From assembly GCA_023634235.1 (NCBI GenBank), contig JAMKCF010000001.1:33537272-33601271 (forward strand): a DNA stretch of 64,000 bases, given 5' to 3'. The position numbers and the translations under genes are program-made. The notes below the pieces were generated by a model. The model saw nothing but the letters and a program-made list of their open reading frames with translations. It did no database searches and was not told the DNA's origin. Origin of the DNA: Pisaster brevispinus (taxonomy: Eukaryota; Echinodermata; Asteroidea; Forcipulatida; Asteriidae). Position 1 is the stretch's first letter. Each line of letters starts with the position of its first letter. This document shows positions 34,970-45,851 of the stretch, one piece after another.

Positions 34970-35150
34970 AAATGGCCGACGTTTCAACCCTTGCAGAGTC
35001 TTTCTCAAAAGCTTAAAAGGCCTTCAATTTAGTCTTCAAGAAAGACTCTGCTAGGGTCGAAACATCAGGCCATTAACTTCTTTTTTTTCATTTATACCGA
35101 AGGTCCTTTTGGTTGGTAAGCAGTTTGCAACAGCTAATTCTATTTTCCAA
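34970..35150 (+). repeat. H1 repeats, inverted pair (copy c)
   Basis: A reversed H1 core (GACGTTTCAACCCTTGCAGA, 34978-34997) faces a forward core (AGACTCTGCTAGGGTCGAAA, 35043-35062) across about 45 bp. The forward copy continues with CAGGCCATTAACTT, TTTATACCGAAGGTCC and GGTTGGTAAGCAGTTTGC. A head-to-head pair contrasts with the head-to-tail pair at 28601; both arrangements are known for Penelope-like terminal repeats. Confidence 0.7.
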
Positions 35151-36296
35151 TTGAATAGTTACTGTATAGCTGAAATACATATTATACAGTGAATTATTTC
35201 CCTTGTACATGTACATCATATCAAAATCCTACACACCTCAGTTACTACCCAACAGCCATCAACTACTACTCAACATTAACATTCAGTGTGAACAAAACAA
35301 GTTCAGTCTAATTTTGTTTTGCTAGTACTGTTTTGCTGGATGAAACGTTTCCTTGATGTACAACACTGTCCTGTGATGCTGTGGGAATCGAACAATTTCA
35401 GCTAGTAGTAGTTTCTAAATAAAACATCGGTGCCTGTGGGTAGCCAGGAGAAGGGGAGGGGGGGGGGGCTATATTATTAATGACAGAATTCAAAGACAGC
35501 ATCTTCTTGGAAGAAGCTTGGCCGATATTACCACCACTCTGCCCATCCGATATTGATCAACGGTTTAATATACACACCTTAGGCAAGACTAAAAACTATA
35601 CAAGTACACCAAACAGATGTTGCACCTACTATTGTTATTCAGTGACCCCCCCACTTTGGCCCTAGCGACCACTTTCTACGACGACATTTATCCTTCCCAC
35701 TATTTTATTCAAACTCCATCAATGGATGCAGGTGGAGGTTGCCAGAATGGTTGTTATGGCAACTGGCTACATTGAGAAGTAATGGAATTTTATGCTGTAC
35801 ACGAAGACCTTGATGTCTCGCTGGAAAGACATTTTTTTGTGGGGTGCGATTTCTCGGCTCTTTATGGAGGCAGTCTTTCATTTTGTGGTATTAATATTTT
35901 GCAGTCTCTGTTTCAAGTACCTTATATTCTGATAGTTTGATATACTGTATTGCATTTTTTGTTTGAGGATGGCATAACGCCAAAGGGTAACACAAAATTT
36001 AGTTTAATCACTTCACATCGGTATGACAAAAACCTCTACCATGCCTCTGCATATTCTATCTTTTAAATTTATTTATTTTGTATTTCTTTGAAAATATCGT
36101 CAACAGCAACGCTCTCATAAAATGCACTGTGATTTTTCGTTCTATTTCTGTGAATAGGTCCAAACATTGGCCATAAGGCTGGCCGGCCGTGGTATGCTGG
36201 AATCTCGGATTGACTCCCATACGCTGAATAGAATGAAAAAAACAATGGTGGCAGCCTAATACACTTAAACCTCATTTGTACAACAAAAAGAGGAAA
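35151..36296. other. non-coding stretch with X-box-like site
   Basis: GTTGTTATGGCAAC at 35750-35763 is a weak RFX X-box match. A G-rich run lies at 35453-35468. No exon or repeat copy is recognised. Confidence 0.35.
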
Positions 36297-36581
36297 GGTT
36301 TGGAATTGGGAATTACACAACACACACACGGGAAAAGGGAGATTTTGAACATGAGTTTCAGTAACCTTTGTCCATCTTTGCATTGGGGAATGAAGTACAG
36401 CATGGTTGGTACATGCCTGTACATGCTACACAATGGATTGTTTGGAATTGGGAATTACACAACACACACAGGAAAAGGGAGATTTTGAACAGAGTTCCAG
36501 TAACCTTTGTCCATCTTTGCATTGGGAAATGTAGTGCAGCATGGTTGGTACATGCCTGTACATGCTACACAATGGATTGTC
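36297..36581 (+). repeat. tandem duplication, ~142-bp unit, two copies
   Basis: TTTGGAATTGGGAATTACAC starts at 36299 and 36441. Both copies run through CCTTTGTCCATCTTTGCATT and GGTTGGTACATGCCTGTACA to CACAATGGATTGT. Differences are few substitutions and a two-base CA slip, so the event is recent. Confidence 0.95.
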
Positions 36582-36919
36582 CAGGGACATATATATATAC
36601 TCCAGCCGGTCAACTGACCGCAACCAAAAAAGGACGTTCCCAAGTTGTTCCGTGCGTTTACCAACATCCACCGTAATTCAGTTTGGAAAAGTTTGCTGGG
36701 AAAAAAACATACGTTATTTTTCCACTCAATCTAATTTCACCACAGTATCATAAAACCGCACTCAACCGAGTGATCATGCAATTAAACTTCTCACAAAATT
36801 TAAACATTTGGCAATAAGTACGACCGGCTAAGAACTTAGTGATTACGATAACACCCACCAAATCTCCCTCCATGCCCCTCCATGTGTTTCAGGGTAGAAT
36901 TTAATTAAGACAGAACCTC

Positions 36920-36951
<32 letters not shown>

Positions 36952-37435
36952 TGGCTTAAGATTTCAAAGAGTACAGTTTGGGGTACCGGAGGGCTGGTGG
37001 AGGAATTCCTGGGTAATTTAATTAATTCTACGCAAAAATCTGTGCTTAAGAAGCGCAGGTGCTTAAAGCTATGACAAATTAAGAATCTGACCTGAAGCGT
37101 CATTTTAATCGTTAGGACCAGTGAGACCACTCAAGTGCAGATTATGACTTTAGAAAATTATCCAAGAAACCATTTTGTTGTAAGAGCTACTTAGAGTAAT
37201 TATCCCCGTCCCCCGCTTCCGACCCCCCCATCCGACCCGGAGGAATCTATAAGAGTTTGATCGATCGCTTAAAGTTAGTTTCTAAAAACCAAACCAAGTG
37301 ATGAGAGTTTTTTGAAGCTACACTGTACTTCAAGATGGAGTGAATCCTAAATGAAGTCAACACGGAAGTTGAAATATTTCCGAACCAATGAGGTTTCTAG
37401 CTCTCACACAGGCCATCTCAAACTGTGTCATAACC
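36582..37435. other. non-coding stretch with (GA)n
   Basis: (AT)n at 36589-36598 and (GA)n at 36919-36943 are simple repeats. TAATTTAATTAATT at 37014-37027 is a dense homeodomain-type site. No exon is recognised. Confidence 0.4.
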
Positions 37436-37492
37436 AGGGGGGAGGGTGCGGGGACGCGGGCAGGGGAGTGGGAGCCCCCCCCCCCCCCCCCC
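37436..37492. repeat. G-rich block next to C18 tract
   Basis: 37437-37474 has several G3-G6 runs with short spacers, a G-quadruplex pattern, and is followed directly by C18 (37475-37492). The two halves can pair as an imperfect hairpin or form G4 and i-motif on opposite strands. Length is likely unstable. Confidence 0.75.
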
Positions 37493-38821
37493 GACCTTAC
37501 AGGAGAGCACTCAGACAGGTCACAATTAAGATTAGGTAAGATGCTTAGCTCTAGAAAGTACATCTACATGTAGGAGTACGACATCATCCAAAGAATTTAC
37601 TTGTATATCACTCAGAGCCACCTTCTCAGTCACGTTCCCTGTTTGCACTAAATAGTAATGAATACCAAGTCTAACTTTCCAACGAGTGACCAGACTATTT
37701 TACCCTTGGTTAGGATTCATTGATTTGAACTGGGAGAGAACAAAATGGCTTCACCATAATGAGAGAGGTCAACAAACACAGAGACAGCGCCTCTCTGTAA
37801 ACTTACCAGGCACTTCCTTTCCTTAGACTCTTAAGTCATTCCCCTCCAAACAACCCCCCCCCAAAAAAAAAGAATCCCAAGTCTCCCCAATCAGGAATGG
37901 TACACACGTACATCCCGTCGTCCCAATTCACACCGGCATGTCTCTCACATCCCCCCAAACTTCCAACCACCCACCCCGCCACCATCCAAAAGCAACAAAT
38001 AATACAAGGCCGCGTTAAACACACCCCTCCAAAGTTTTCTCAAGCAACCTTTCCCCCGTACCCCTTGAGACAAATATTCAATTTAATTTGGGGCAAGCTT
38101 GTGACTGGGAATGCATATTAACCAGGTTCATCAGGCGGCAAAATTATTTAAGGCTTGGGTGAGAGAGAGAAGAAAAGCCCCTTGGTGCTCACTAAGGTAA
38201 GACTTAATCCGATTGCTAAAGTAATCTTTTAAAATCTCCTCAAGACCACAAGTTACCTCTGATATTATTCTCCGTATGGAGAGGCAGACCTAGAATTAAA
38301 GGGAAGAGGATAAACGCTGCGTAGTTTTGTTTTTTTTTAATGTCACATCAGGTTCAAATGAGAAGATTAAATTAAAGCAGAATTTAAAGCTGTTATATTA
38401 ATCAAGATTTGATCAGGAACTCTTCACAAATCCCCCTACGGTCCTAAACTATATTCCCATAGCCACTGAACTTCCACTTCAGGTGTGGAAACTCGATTTA
38501 TAATAAAAACGAGAAGACATTATTTAATTTCTTGAATTCCACCATTCCAATCCAACACGCAAAAGGGCATCTAAACAAAGAGTATTTGCTTACGAGTTAC
38601 ATACCTTAGCTAGGGCATCGAACATAACACCCCCCCCCCCCCCAACTCACTTGCTTATTCAACCCCACAACTCTCGAGTCCAGCGTATTTTAAAAAACAC
38701 CAGGGTTAGGTAATTTGGTCGGGAGTGTTGCAACATAAGACGAAACGTCCTCCTTGGACGAGCCCCGGCCGTGCCGTGCCCCCGGATCGCACAGTGCCGT
38801 GGGTTTCCTTCTCTCTTCCAG
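37493..38821. other. non-coding stretch, no gene seen
   Basis: Poly-C with A-run at 37850-37871 and C14 at 38630-38643. The longest open frame in the window (minus 38659-39120, 153 codons) overlaps here. It contains a CT-microsatellite-derived arginine/glutamate run and no known domain, so I do not call it. Confidence 0.4.
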
Positions 38822-38838
38822 TCCAACAACAAACCCAG
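38822..38838 (+). CDS. weak candidate 17-nt microexon
   Basis: TTTCCTTCTCTCTTCCAG, a strong acceptor, ends at 38821. TCCAACAACAAACCCAG follows, and the next bases GTAAGG are a good donor. The 17-nt size shifts frame if coding, and many such pairs occur by chance. No neighbouring exon is known. Confidence 0.12.
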
Positions 38839-39747
38839 GTAAGGGAAACGCCACACGTGAATAATCCAAGGTGTGAATATCGTATAATGTGAGTGGGCCG
38901 GGGTGATAATAGAAGAATGTAAGGGGTCAACTTTGTCACCTTGTCTTTTTACGGTCCTTGTTTCAAGAGGTAGAGGTGGTTCTTTTAGCGCGGCGTGTAA
39001 CGTAGAAGGAAGTGAGACTCTCTCTCTCTCTCTCTCTGCTGATTTCATTTGTAAGATAATGATAAGGGGGTGGGGAAATGCTGGACATTTTAATTCAGCA
39101 ATTTGTCCCTCCATGACCAACAGACACTTGAAGATAGCTTTGTTCTGGAATTTGATGAAGTAATTAAATTATTTATTCATAATTTTGTTTGCATACCCAG
39201 TCAGAACAGTACAAGACAAGCTTTAATTCCATCCATATTCATGAACAGCTTCCATTAAGAATGCTTTCAAGATGTACTTCAACAAGCATAACACGAAAAT
39301 TCTTTCAAATCGTTAACTTTTTGGTCCGAAGGTCCATAAAGTTTGTTGACAAAGTATATTGATCATGAATTATACAACGGCAGTTCAAAATCCTGAGTTG
39401 ATTAAAGTTGTACAGTATTTTTGCAAGTTCCCGATGTAATACTTCTCTAATAAGGTATAGAGAGCTAGAGGTATTCTCCTGGGAATTTCCAGGGTATTTC
39501 CTCTAGAGTGAAAGAGTCTTCAGAAGTAGAGGTGTTGGTTTGGAGAAGGGCTAGCTTTAGAAATACAGGTGTTGGATCTGAGTGAGATGAGCCAGTTAGT
39601 TATTCAGAACTTTTAGTCTAGTGTGACACTAGTCATCATCAAGAGACCATCAATTAAAGTTACCAGTTGGGGAGTTTACACTTTCTCTCTTTCATGATTG
39701 GAGCAGATATTAAACTGAATCTTTCGTTTCATTTCTTTCCACAATGA
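38839..39747. other. non-coding stretch with (CT)n
   Basis: A CT microsatellite lies at 39017-39038. No repeat family copy or exon is recognised. Confidence 0.4.
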
Positions 39748-39995
39748 CTGCTTCTGGTACACCAGTATACCTGTTTCTGTGTGGTGTGTTGTCAGTTAGC
39801 CTTCCAGAAAGACTCTCCTGGGGTCATAGTGTTAGCCAGAGGGGTGTCTGGGTGTCTTTTGGACACCCTATACCTTGTTCTATGCCCTATGTAAGTGAAC
39901 AATTTGGACACCCAGTTTGAAAATTTCCAGCAAATTTGGACACCCTTTTACCAAATCCTTGCCTAGGGTCAACATGTTGTCGGCCAAAAACTATT
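39748..39995 (+). repeat. H1 repeat, copy d, with internal insertion
   Basis: CCAGTATACCTGTTTCTGTG and AGAAAGACTCTCCTGGGGTC (39798-39817) match the upstream part and core of copy a. About 140 bp later CCTAGGGTCAACATGTTGTC (39962-39981) resumes an H1-like core. Between them is a block with inverted GTGTCTGGGTGTC and GGACACCC motifs, partly shared with 29425. This looks like an insertion into H1 with a duplicated target, or two adjacent diverged cores. Confidence 0.5.
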
Positions 39996-40937
39996 TGTTG
40001 AACTTTTATTATTGACAGCATCCAAACACACTGTAACCTCTCCGCTAATGACTGGAAATTCCGAGGGGAAAGTTCGACCACAGTATCTCAAAAAAAAAAA
40101 AAAAAGTAAGAGATCCTTCCCTGGGGTCTTTTTAAGGTTACACTCCAGTCCAGTCTGCTAGAACCATTTTCCTTTCAATGCTACAATGATACTTGGTTAT
40201 TTTCCCCCCAAGTCTCTGCAGAGTCCATTTATACAAAGTTACTAAATTCTAATCCATCGGGCAAACATGGTTTGTTTGAACACTGCATACCACTTGTCCA
40301 ACAGTCATCGCTGATGTTGGTCCATGAGGTAGAGGGGGGGGGGGGGGTATCGTGTAGAAATAGTTACTTCTTTTTCTCCAGTGGGGGGCAGTTTACAGGA
40401 TTGCTTTTGCTGGGTCACGTTTACAATTAAATAGAGCTGTTTGGATTTGGTTCTTTGGGGGTTTCTGTTGTCAGAGGTGTATTTGTGGAAATCTAGCAGT
40501 TTGGGTGTCGGTTTACTTTGATTTGTTAGAAGACTTTGGGATATGGAGGAAGGTTAATGATGATGGGGTGTTGGGAACTGCAATTTTGACACCATTCCTA
40601 CACTTGTTTGTTTAGAAACAGTTTCCCTTGGGAGGTGCTGTTTAGGAAACAAATCAAAATCTGTAGAACGTTTGTAGGTTGTTTTTTCCGTTTTAAAGAC
40701 TGTTTTTCTGTACTGCATTACTACAAACATTCTTAAAGCAATTATCAGGTATGTTTTTTTCAAATTGAACAGAAATTGACCTTTTCTTCTCGCGGTTGTA
40801 ATAACTTGTTTGTTGTGTTGTTATTTTTGTTTTTATGACATATTGCATTGTGAATATGCTTGTTATTGCTGTTTTGTTGTTGCTGTTATTGTTGCTGTTG
40901 TTGTAAGCAGCATACAGCAACAGAGTACAGCATTCTC
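39996..40937. other. non-coding stretch with homopolymers
   Basis: A16 at 40090-40105, G14 at 40334-40347, and TTGTTGTTG steps near 40872-40903. No gene recognised. Confidence 0.4.
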
Positions 40938-40985
40938 CTGAAGACAATCAGAGCATACTAATCGAAACATTGAGAGCAACCACAG
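40938..40985 (+). ncRNA. H2 motif, hammerhead-like half core
   Basis: CTGAAGA (40938-40944) fits the hammerhead CUGANGA core, followed by an imperfect stem with loop AGCATA and then GAAAC (40964-40968), the conserved GAAA element. Four of six stem pairs are intact. I cannot place a third stem or a cleavage site with confidence, so activity is not claimed. Penelope-like elements and retrozymes carry such ribozymes; a decayed relative sits at 4505-4530. Confidence 0.35.
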
Positions 40986-41657
40986 TAACTTTTCAGAACC
41001 TCCAAATTTTATACAGAGAGTGAACCAGCCGAGGTTCTTACTTTCAGAGCTTACCGGGCGGAGCTTCAAAAGTTGACAACAGCGTATTGTCTGGGATAAG
41101 CACACAGTTTATGGCTTCAGAACGGGCTGATCTTTGATTATCACTAATGTCAATATCATAAAGAGAATATCAAACAACCGTATCAAGAGTTACACACCTG
41201 AAGTGATTCTTTAGTCACAACATCAAAATATCAACCTTGGGGTCTGGATGCTTGGGTGTGTCTGATCTATAACGGAATATATTGAGCAGAAATTCTTGTG
41301 ACATCATAACTATTAAGTCTATATTCAGGGCTTTATGAATACATGATCATTTTCATTTTCGCTAACAAATATTTGTTTTTAAGTGTCGGTAAACATTTGG
41401 TGATGTAGTGAAATTGAAGAAGTGAACAGAACATTATTATCCAACATTTCAAGTAATTTTTGAGTATGAAATTTGAATATTTTGTAATTTTTAAAGCGTT
41501 ACCTAAAGAATGATCAGGATATCAAACAATACAATACAAAATCTAGAACAGTACAAGTCAATCTGTGAACGTTTTTTCTCAAAAATTTTATCAGGTGAAG
41601 AAAAATGCTCAATTAATATGAAATGCAACAAAAAAAAACTTAATTTTTTCCCGTTAG
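40986..41657. other. non-coding stretch, no gene seen
   Basis: Nothing recognised apart from the A-run and pyrimidine tract that lead into the exon-like segment at 41658. Confidence 0.35.
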
Positions 41658-41743
41658 ATTTCTCTGCGTCTTGTAAGATCATCCTGCTCTCTTTCCTGAA
41701 GCACACTTCACTTGTCTTCATCGGCAACGGACACACGAAGCAA
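41658..41743 (+). CDS. candidate internal exon, unknown product
   Basis: ATTTTTTCCCGTTAG, a good acceptor with a CTTAAT branch-like step just before, ends at 41657. CAA/GTAAGT, a strong donor, starts at 41744. The 86-nt segment is open in only one frame, reading FSASCKIILLSFLKHTSLVF and then IGNGHTKQ. That part-hydrophobic stretch could lie in or beside a membrane segment. Entry is phase 1 and exit phase 0, compatible with the phase-0 entry of the segment at 47062. I do not recognise the protein. Confidence 0.3.
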
Positions 41744-42198
41744 GTAAGTGAACCCTCCTGCTCATGAATATTCAACAGACGCCGTGGCGATATTCCCGCG
41801 CATATGCTTAAAGAACGTTAACCGTAGTAAAGACGTACAAGTGTGTGAACTCCTATTGAATTACAGCATAATCCAGAAGCCCTACGTTTGTGTGCGTCTA
41901 CACTATCCCTAGATTTTTATTAGGCCTGCCGTTGACGAGAGGGGGGGTTGGGTGCCGTTTGGCAGATGTGAATATACCGTTGGCAGAATGGGCATGGTAG
42001 AAATGAAATATTCAACGCTGGCTGGTTGTTACAGTTGCTTTATAATTAAATTGTTGGGATATTTGTAAGATTCTGACCTGAGTCACAGAGCGCTGGTAAA
42101 TTCTTTAAAATTATTGCGCCATGTACGAATTCTGGAAAACCCAATCCCACGTTTTATGTTTACACTTTTATTATTCATATATTATATAAATATTATAA
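41744..42198. other. non-coding stretch, no gene seen
   Basis: No repeat recognised. G8 run at 41941-41948. Confidence 0.35.
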
Positions 42199-42305
42199 AG
42201 CTGCCACAAAAATAAGCACATTTTACTTGATAGCAAAACAAAAGTTACCAGCTAAAACACCATGTGATGTGTACTGTTAGTGACTGGTGCCCTGCTTAAA
42301 TTGTT
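42199..42305 (+). mobile_element. MITE M1, partial copy
   Basis: AAAGTTACCAGCTAAAACAC, TGTGTACTGTTAGTGACTGG and TGCCCTGCTTAAATT follow M1 order; both termini are missing. A reverse-oriented M1 lies 80 bp downstream. Confidence 0.6.
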
Positions 42306-42384
42306 TCTTTATGGAGTTTTTCAAAGTGCGCTGCGAGGGTTTGCTCTGAAGTAACAATTCCTCACTCACAATCTGAATCTGAAT

Positions 42385-42548
42385 CAGTGCTAAAAAGGTT
42401 TCTGCTGAGCAAACATAAGCAGGAGACCAGTCACAAATAGTACGTGCGACATGCTGTTTTGTCTGGTAACCTTATTCCGGTCAGCACAACTGTTTTGTGC
42501 TTAGTTACTTTTCGTGTTTAAGCAGCTCTATGAAAATTGGGTCCAGTT
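42385..42548 (-). mobile_element. MITE M1, reverse copy
   Basis: TTTCTGCTGAGC, CAGGAGACCAGTCACAAATA, TGTCTGGTAACCTTATTCCG, TGCTTAGTTACTTT and AAGCAGCTCTATGAAAATTG with GGGTCCAG are the M1 steps in reverse order. One terminus is well preserved. Confidence 0.75.
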
Positions 42549-42587
42549 GTGTCTGAAATCAATGTACAGCTTGTCAAACTGAATTAC

Positions 42588-42616
42588 GGGGTTAGGGTCA
42601 GGGTGAGGGTTAGGAT
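42588..42616 (+). repeat. telomere-like G4 motif
   Basis: GGGG(TTA)GGG(TCA)GGG(TGA)GGG(TTA)GG gives four G-runs of at least three with 3-nt loops, a canonical G-quadruplex. Two of the loops are exact TTA, so it may be a decayed interstitial TTAGGG segment. It abuts the end of an M1 copy (42548). Confidence 0.7.
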
Positions 42617-43390
42617 GGCTGACAGTGTGTCTCCATCGTTGCGACAATATGTCGGACTTTGTTGGTCAGTAACAGGAAGCTCTTCAGCAAGACACCGGAA
42701 CACCATCAGGAGGTGGTCTTCACATCTTCACCAAGAAACGACAAGATTTGTCTAACGAAATCTCCCTGAAGCATCAGGGGTAAGAGTAATTGCTGACAAA
42801 AAAAAAGTCTGAAACTAGGATCCAAATTTTTGGAAGATATGTTGAAATGATGGCATTTCCAGCTTTTGGCAAACTTCTTGGGGTTTAGATTTCACAGAGC
42901 TTTTAGGAACAGTGTCCTCAGCACTAGAGAAGTAGATCAAAGAGCAGGATTTCTTGTTGAACTGCTCTTATTTAACCCAAAACTTACAACAACAACAAAA
43001 TTGGCAGAAAAACCCAATCAAAATGTCCAAATATTTCCCAAACTCTCTCAACAACAACACCTAAAAAGCACATATAAAACAACAACCCCTTCCAGGAAAC
43101 ACATTATTTCAGAACTAACCTAAACAATTCCCCATAACCTAAATCTTTTGGTAAGCTAACATTCCGATGGAACTTTGCTGGTAGCTAAAGTTCATAATAT
43201 CCACCCATCCCAAGTGGTCATAAATTCCATTGTAAATGATCACCCTCACTATAGATAAGATTTACATTCATATCTGCCTACAAAAAAAAATCCATCTTTT
43301 ATGTATTGTCTAGGGTTTGTTACATAATTTCTTACCCACCTGTGTTTCGTTAGGTTTGCTGTTATGCTATAGAAATAATCCAGCGTTCTC
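42617..43390. other. non-coding stretch, no gene seen
   Basis: Contains CAACAACAACA-type low complexity near 42988-43088. Nothing else is recognised. Confidence 0.4.
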
Positions 43391-43664
43391 CCTTAACAAT
43401 GGTTCGCTGGCCGAACGCCAGTTAAAACACCAGAGGACCAGTCAAAATTCTGTCCAACTAGTCCTCCTGGCTAGTCTATTGCTGAAGTTCCATCGCTACA
43501 TGCAAACCATTTCTAATCAGGTCAAATTACAAGTCCCGAGCTGATGATCAAGTTGAAAGAAAACCTTAAAATATGGACCAGTGAAAAAGCTGGGGGACCA
43601 GTGAAATGACAATCTAGCTGGTCCTGCTGGGCTAGTCAGTGATCAAGTTAAGGGCAAACCCTGT
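43391..43664 (+). repeat. R1 dispersed repeat, near full length
   Basis: Aligns along its length with the reverse complement of 48100-48303: TCTCCCTTAACAATGGTTCG, CCAGTTAAAACACCAGAGGA, CCTGGCTAGTC, ATATGGACCAGTGAAAAAGC, GGACCAGTGAAATGACAATC, and AAGGGCAAACC at the end. It has about 60 bp extra in the middle. Non-coding; family unknown. Confidence 0.75.
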
Positions 43665-45519
43665 AATATCTCTATGAGTTGTGTTGTTTCTGAAACGAAG
43701 CTCTGATCAGTTTCAGGAGGAAATTGATCTTTCTATTTAAACAAAAAAAGGAAGTTTCTAACAACTGGCTTTTTTCAATTTCTGTAGAGTATAAGCAAGC
43801 GACTTCGTCTATCTTCGGCTGCTGTGGCAATGTCGAAGAATAGGACTTTCCAGCAATGTAGCCATAGCCACTCATTCAGCCACAGTCATAGATCCCTACA
43901 TGTTAATGGGCTTTTGAAGCCTTTGCATTCCCAGGTTGAAAACTTCCTTCAGTATTTGCAGTAAAATCTCTGTATATTTTCATGTTTGTATTTTGAGAAG
44001 GAAAGCCCCTGACGATTCAAACTGATTGAAAAACCTTCACAATTAAGATGTTAGCAAATTGAAATCGCAAACTTGGATGCAGAGAAATTATACATTGTCA
44101 TCATCATCATCAAAAGTCTCCTTGGTAAATCACTCAGGGTGAAAGGAAAGTCGGGAACAGAAGATGTTTTTTCTCTTTGCTTGGGACGAAAGAATGACAA
44201 TGACGTCTCTCTGTCTGGAGGAAGAATTACTTTGGATGTGATTTATGAGTGAGAGGAAGAATATGTTACTCGGAATCGAAGGAGACGCTAGCAGAATGAG
44301 TTAAGAAGCTCACAGCGCCTTCTACATATGTACGTGTCAGAGACCTATCTTGAAGTCTGTGCTGACGGGGGCATCACTGATATCAAGAAAGATTTCTTTC
44401 TGACTTCATTTAAGTGGATCAAGTAACAAGAAAATGTGTTCAAGAGGAAAGCGTCTCAACGCCCTCACCCTCCCCACTCCCCCCAGAAAACTTTCAACAA
44501 CATCAACCTGAGAGATAAATGATAACAAGACAGAAATCTTCATCCCCAAAATACTGTGTATTTGTGCCAAACACCCATGGAATGATTGGTAAAAATATGT
44601 GTACACAACCTCATTTTCCTCAATTCCTAAAGTTTCTCTCCCGCTGAATTCTCCACAACTTTGTCGCCGCCCAATAATCAGCACTCAGCGAGCGTTTACA
44701 ATCCATAAACAAGGTAATTGTTGAAATAAAAACAATAAATGGTTGGGAAATTTTGCAAGAATTCTCCTCAGCTCATGTGATTTCAACTCTGAAATCACCA
44801 GGGATGCTGACATTGATATCAATATACTTGAAGTTTCCTGCCTGCCAATATGGCAGCCGTGTCAACCTCTGAAATGAACACCAGCTGAGGTAAACCATTT
44901 CTGTACAACTACAATGCCACAGTTCATAGTATCCTGCCGATTCAAGACCAGATTTGACACACATTTGATTTCTAAGGTCCCGCCTGGCATGACATTGACC
45001 AAGATTGACTCCGATTCCAAATGGTCCTCGTTTGTGGGCTCCTCGGTGACATAAAAAAAAAAGATTAATGTTTCATTAAATTAAATCTTCAATGGGAAAT
45101 TAGAAACAGGTTCTGAATGGAGGCTGAGTAGGTCAGTGGGTACCGGTTTTAACTGCTGAGACAGGTTGAAATGCTCAAGAAGGGGGTCCGTGAGACCGTG
45201 ATGGTTCTGCAGTTGCGGATGACTGGACTGGAAGGCTAAGAGTCACGATTTGAATGTAATGCTCTTAGATTTATGTCTTGCTTAATAGCATATCATGCTG
45301 GATGTGTTTACATTGTGAGGCAACCCGGTCCCCAGGTGGCACACCGACTTAGAGAGGACATGTTGGCATGTACTGCTGGAGAAGGGAACACAGAAAAGAC
45401 ATGACAACATGTCCCTTAAATCACAGTTAGTGGATCCACACTTCTACAGTGTCCATAAATAAATGCTACTTACTACATACTGTACAGTACTGCACGCGTA
45501 TATTTATTGGTGTATTGCT
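43665..45519. other. non-coding stretch, no gene seen
   Basis: A short (CAT)n at 44098-44111. No repeat family copy, exon or RNA gene is recognised. Confidence 0.4.
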
Positions 45520-45842
45520 GGCATGTCATGGCCGAGCGGTTAAGAGCACTGGACTCAAGCTCTGGTGGGTTTCTGGTCAGCAGAGAGTGGGTTCCAGTCC
45601 CGGTCGAGGCACTTGTGTCCTTAAGCAAGACACTTAGCCATTATTGCTTCATCTTTCAGATGAGCCATAAATGATAAAGTCCCATGTTTTGTGTAATGCA
45701 AGTAAAAGAACCCAGTTACACTTATGGCTAAGAGGAGGCCCAGTGGCCCCTGTGTTTCTGGCAGTGGCTGCTGAATGCATCGCAGCACCTTGTAAACCAT
45801 TTTAAGGTGCTACATAAAGTGGTCTCATAAATAATTTTATTT
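45520..45842 (+). mobile_element. Leu-tRNA-headed SINE
   Basis: The head 45525-45610 has an A box TGGCCGAGCGGT, an anticodon-arm-like GGACTCAAGCTCTGG (CAA, Leu-like), a long variable arm and B box GGTTCCAGTCC at 45590-45600. The body has CCTTAAGCAAGACACTTAGC and ends AAGGTGCTACATAAAG with an AT-rich tail. Such body phrases recur in deuterostome SINEs. Length about 320 bp, apparently full-length. Head mismatches make it a retroposon, not a tRNA gene. Confidence 0.8.
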
Positions 45843-45851
45843 TAAATTCAA

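Noticed and set aside
37796..37806. Minus-strand donor CTG|GTAAGT
   Set aside because: The upstream sequence on that strand is a poly-T/poly-G junction without an acceptor; no exon can be drawn.
38659..39120. 153-codon open frame on the minus strand, the longest in the window
   Set aside because: No domain recognised, an Arg/Glu run comes from the CT microsatellite, and no splice or start context supports it. A frame of this size is plausible by chance in the G+C-richer block.
45525..45610. Functional tRNA-Leu gene
   Set aside because: The head runs into a SINE body with no terminator after the acceptor stem, and the stem does not pair well.
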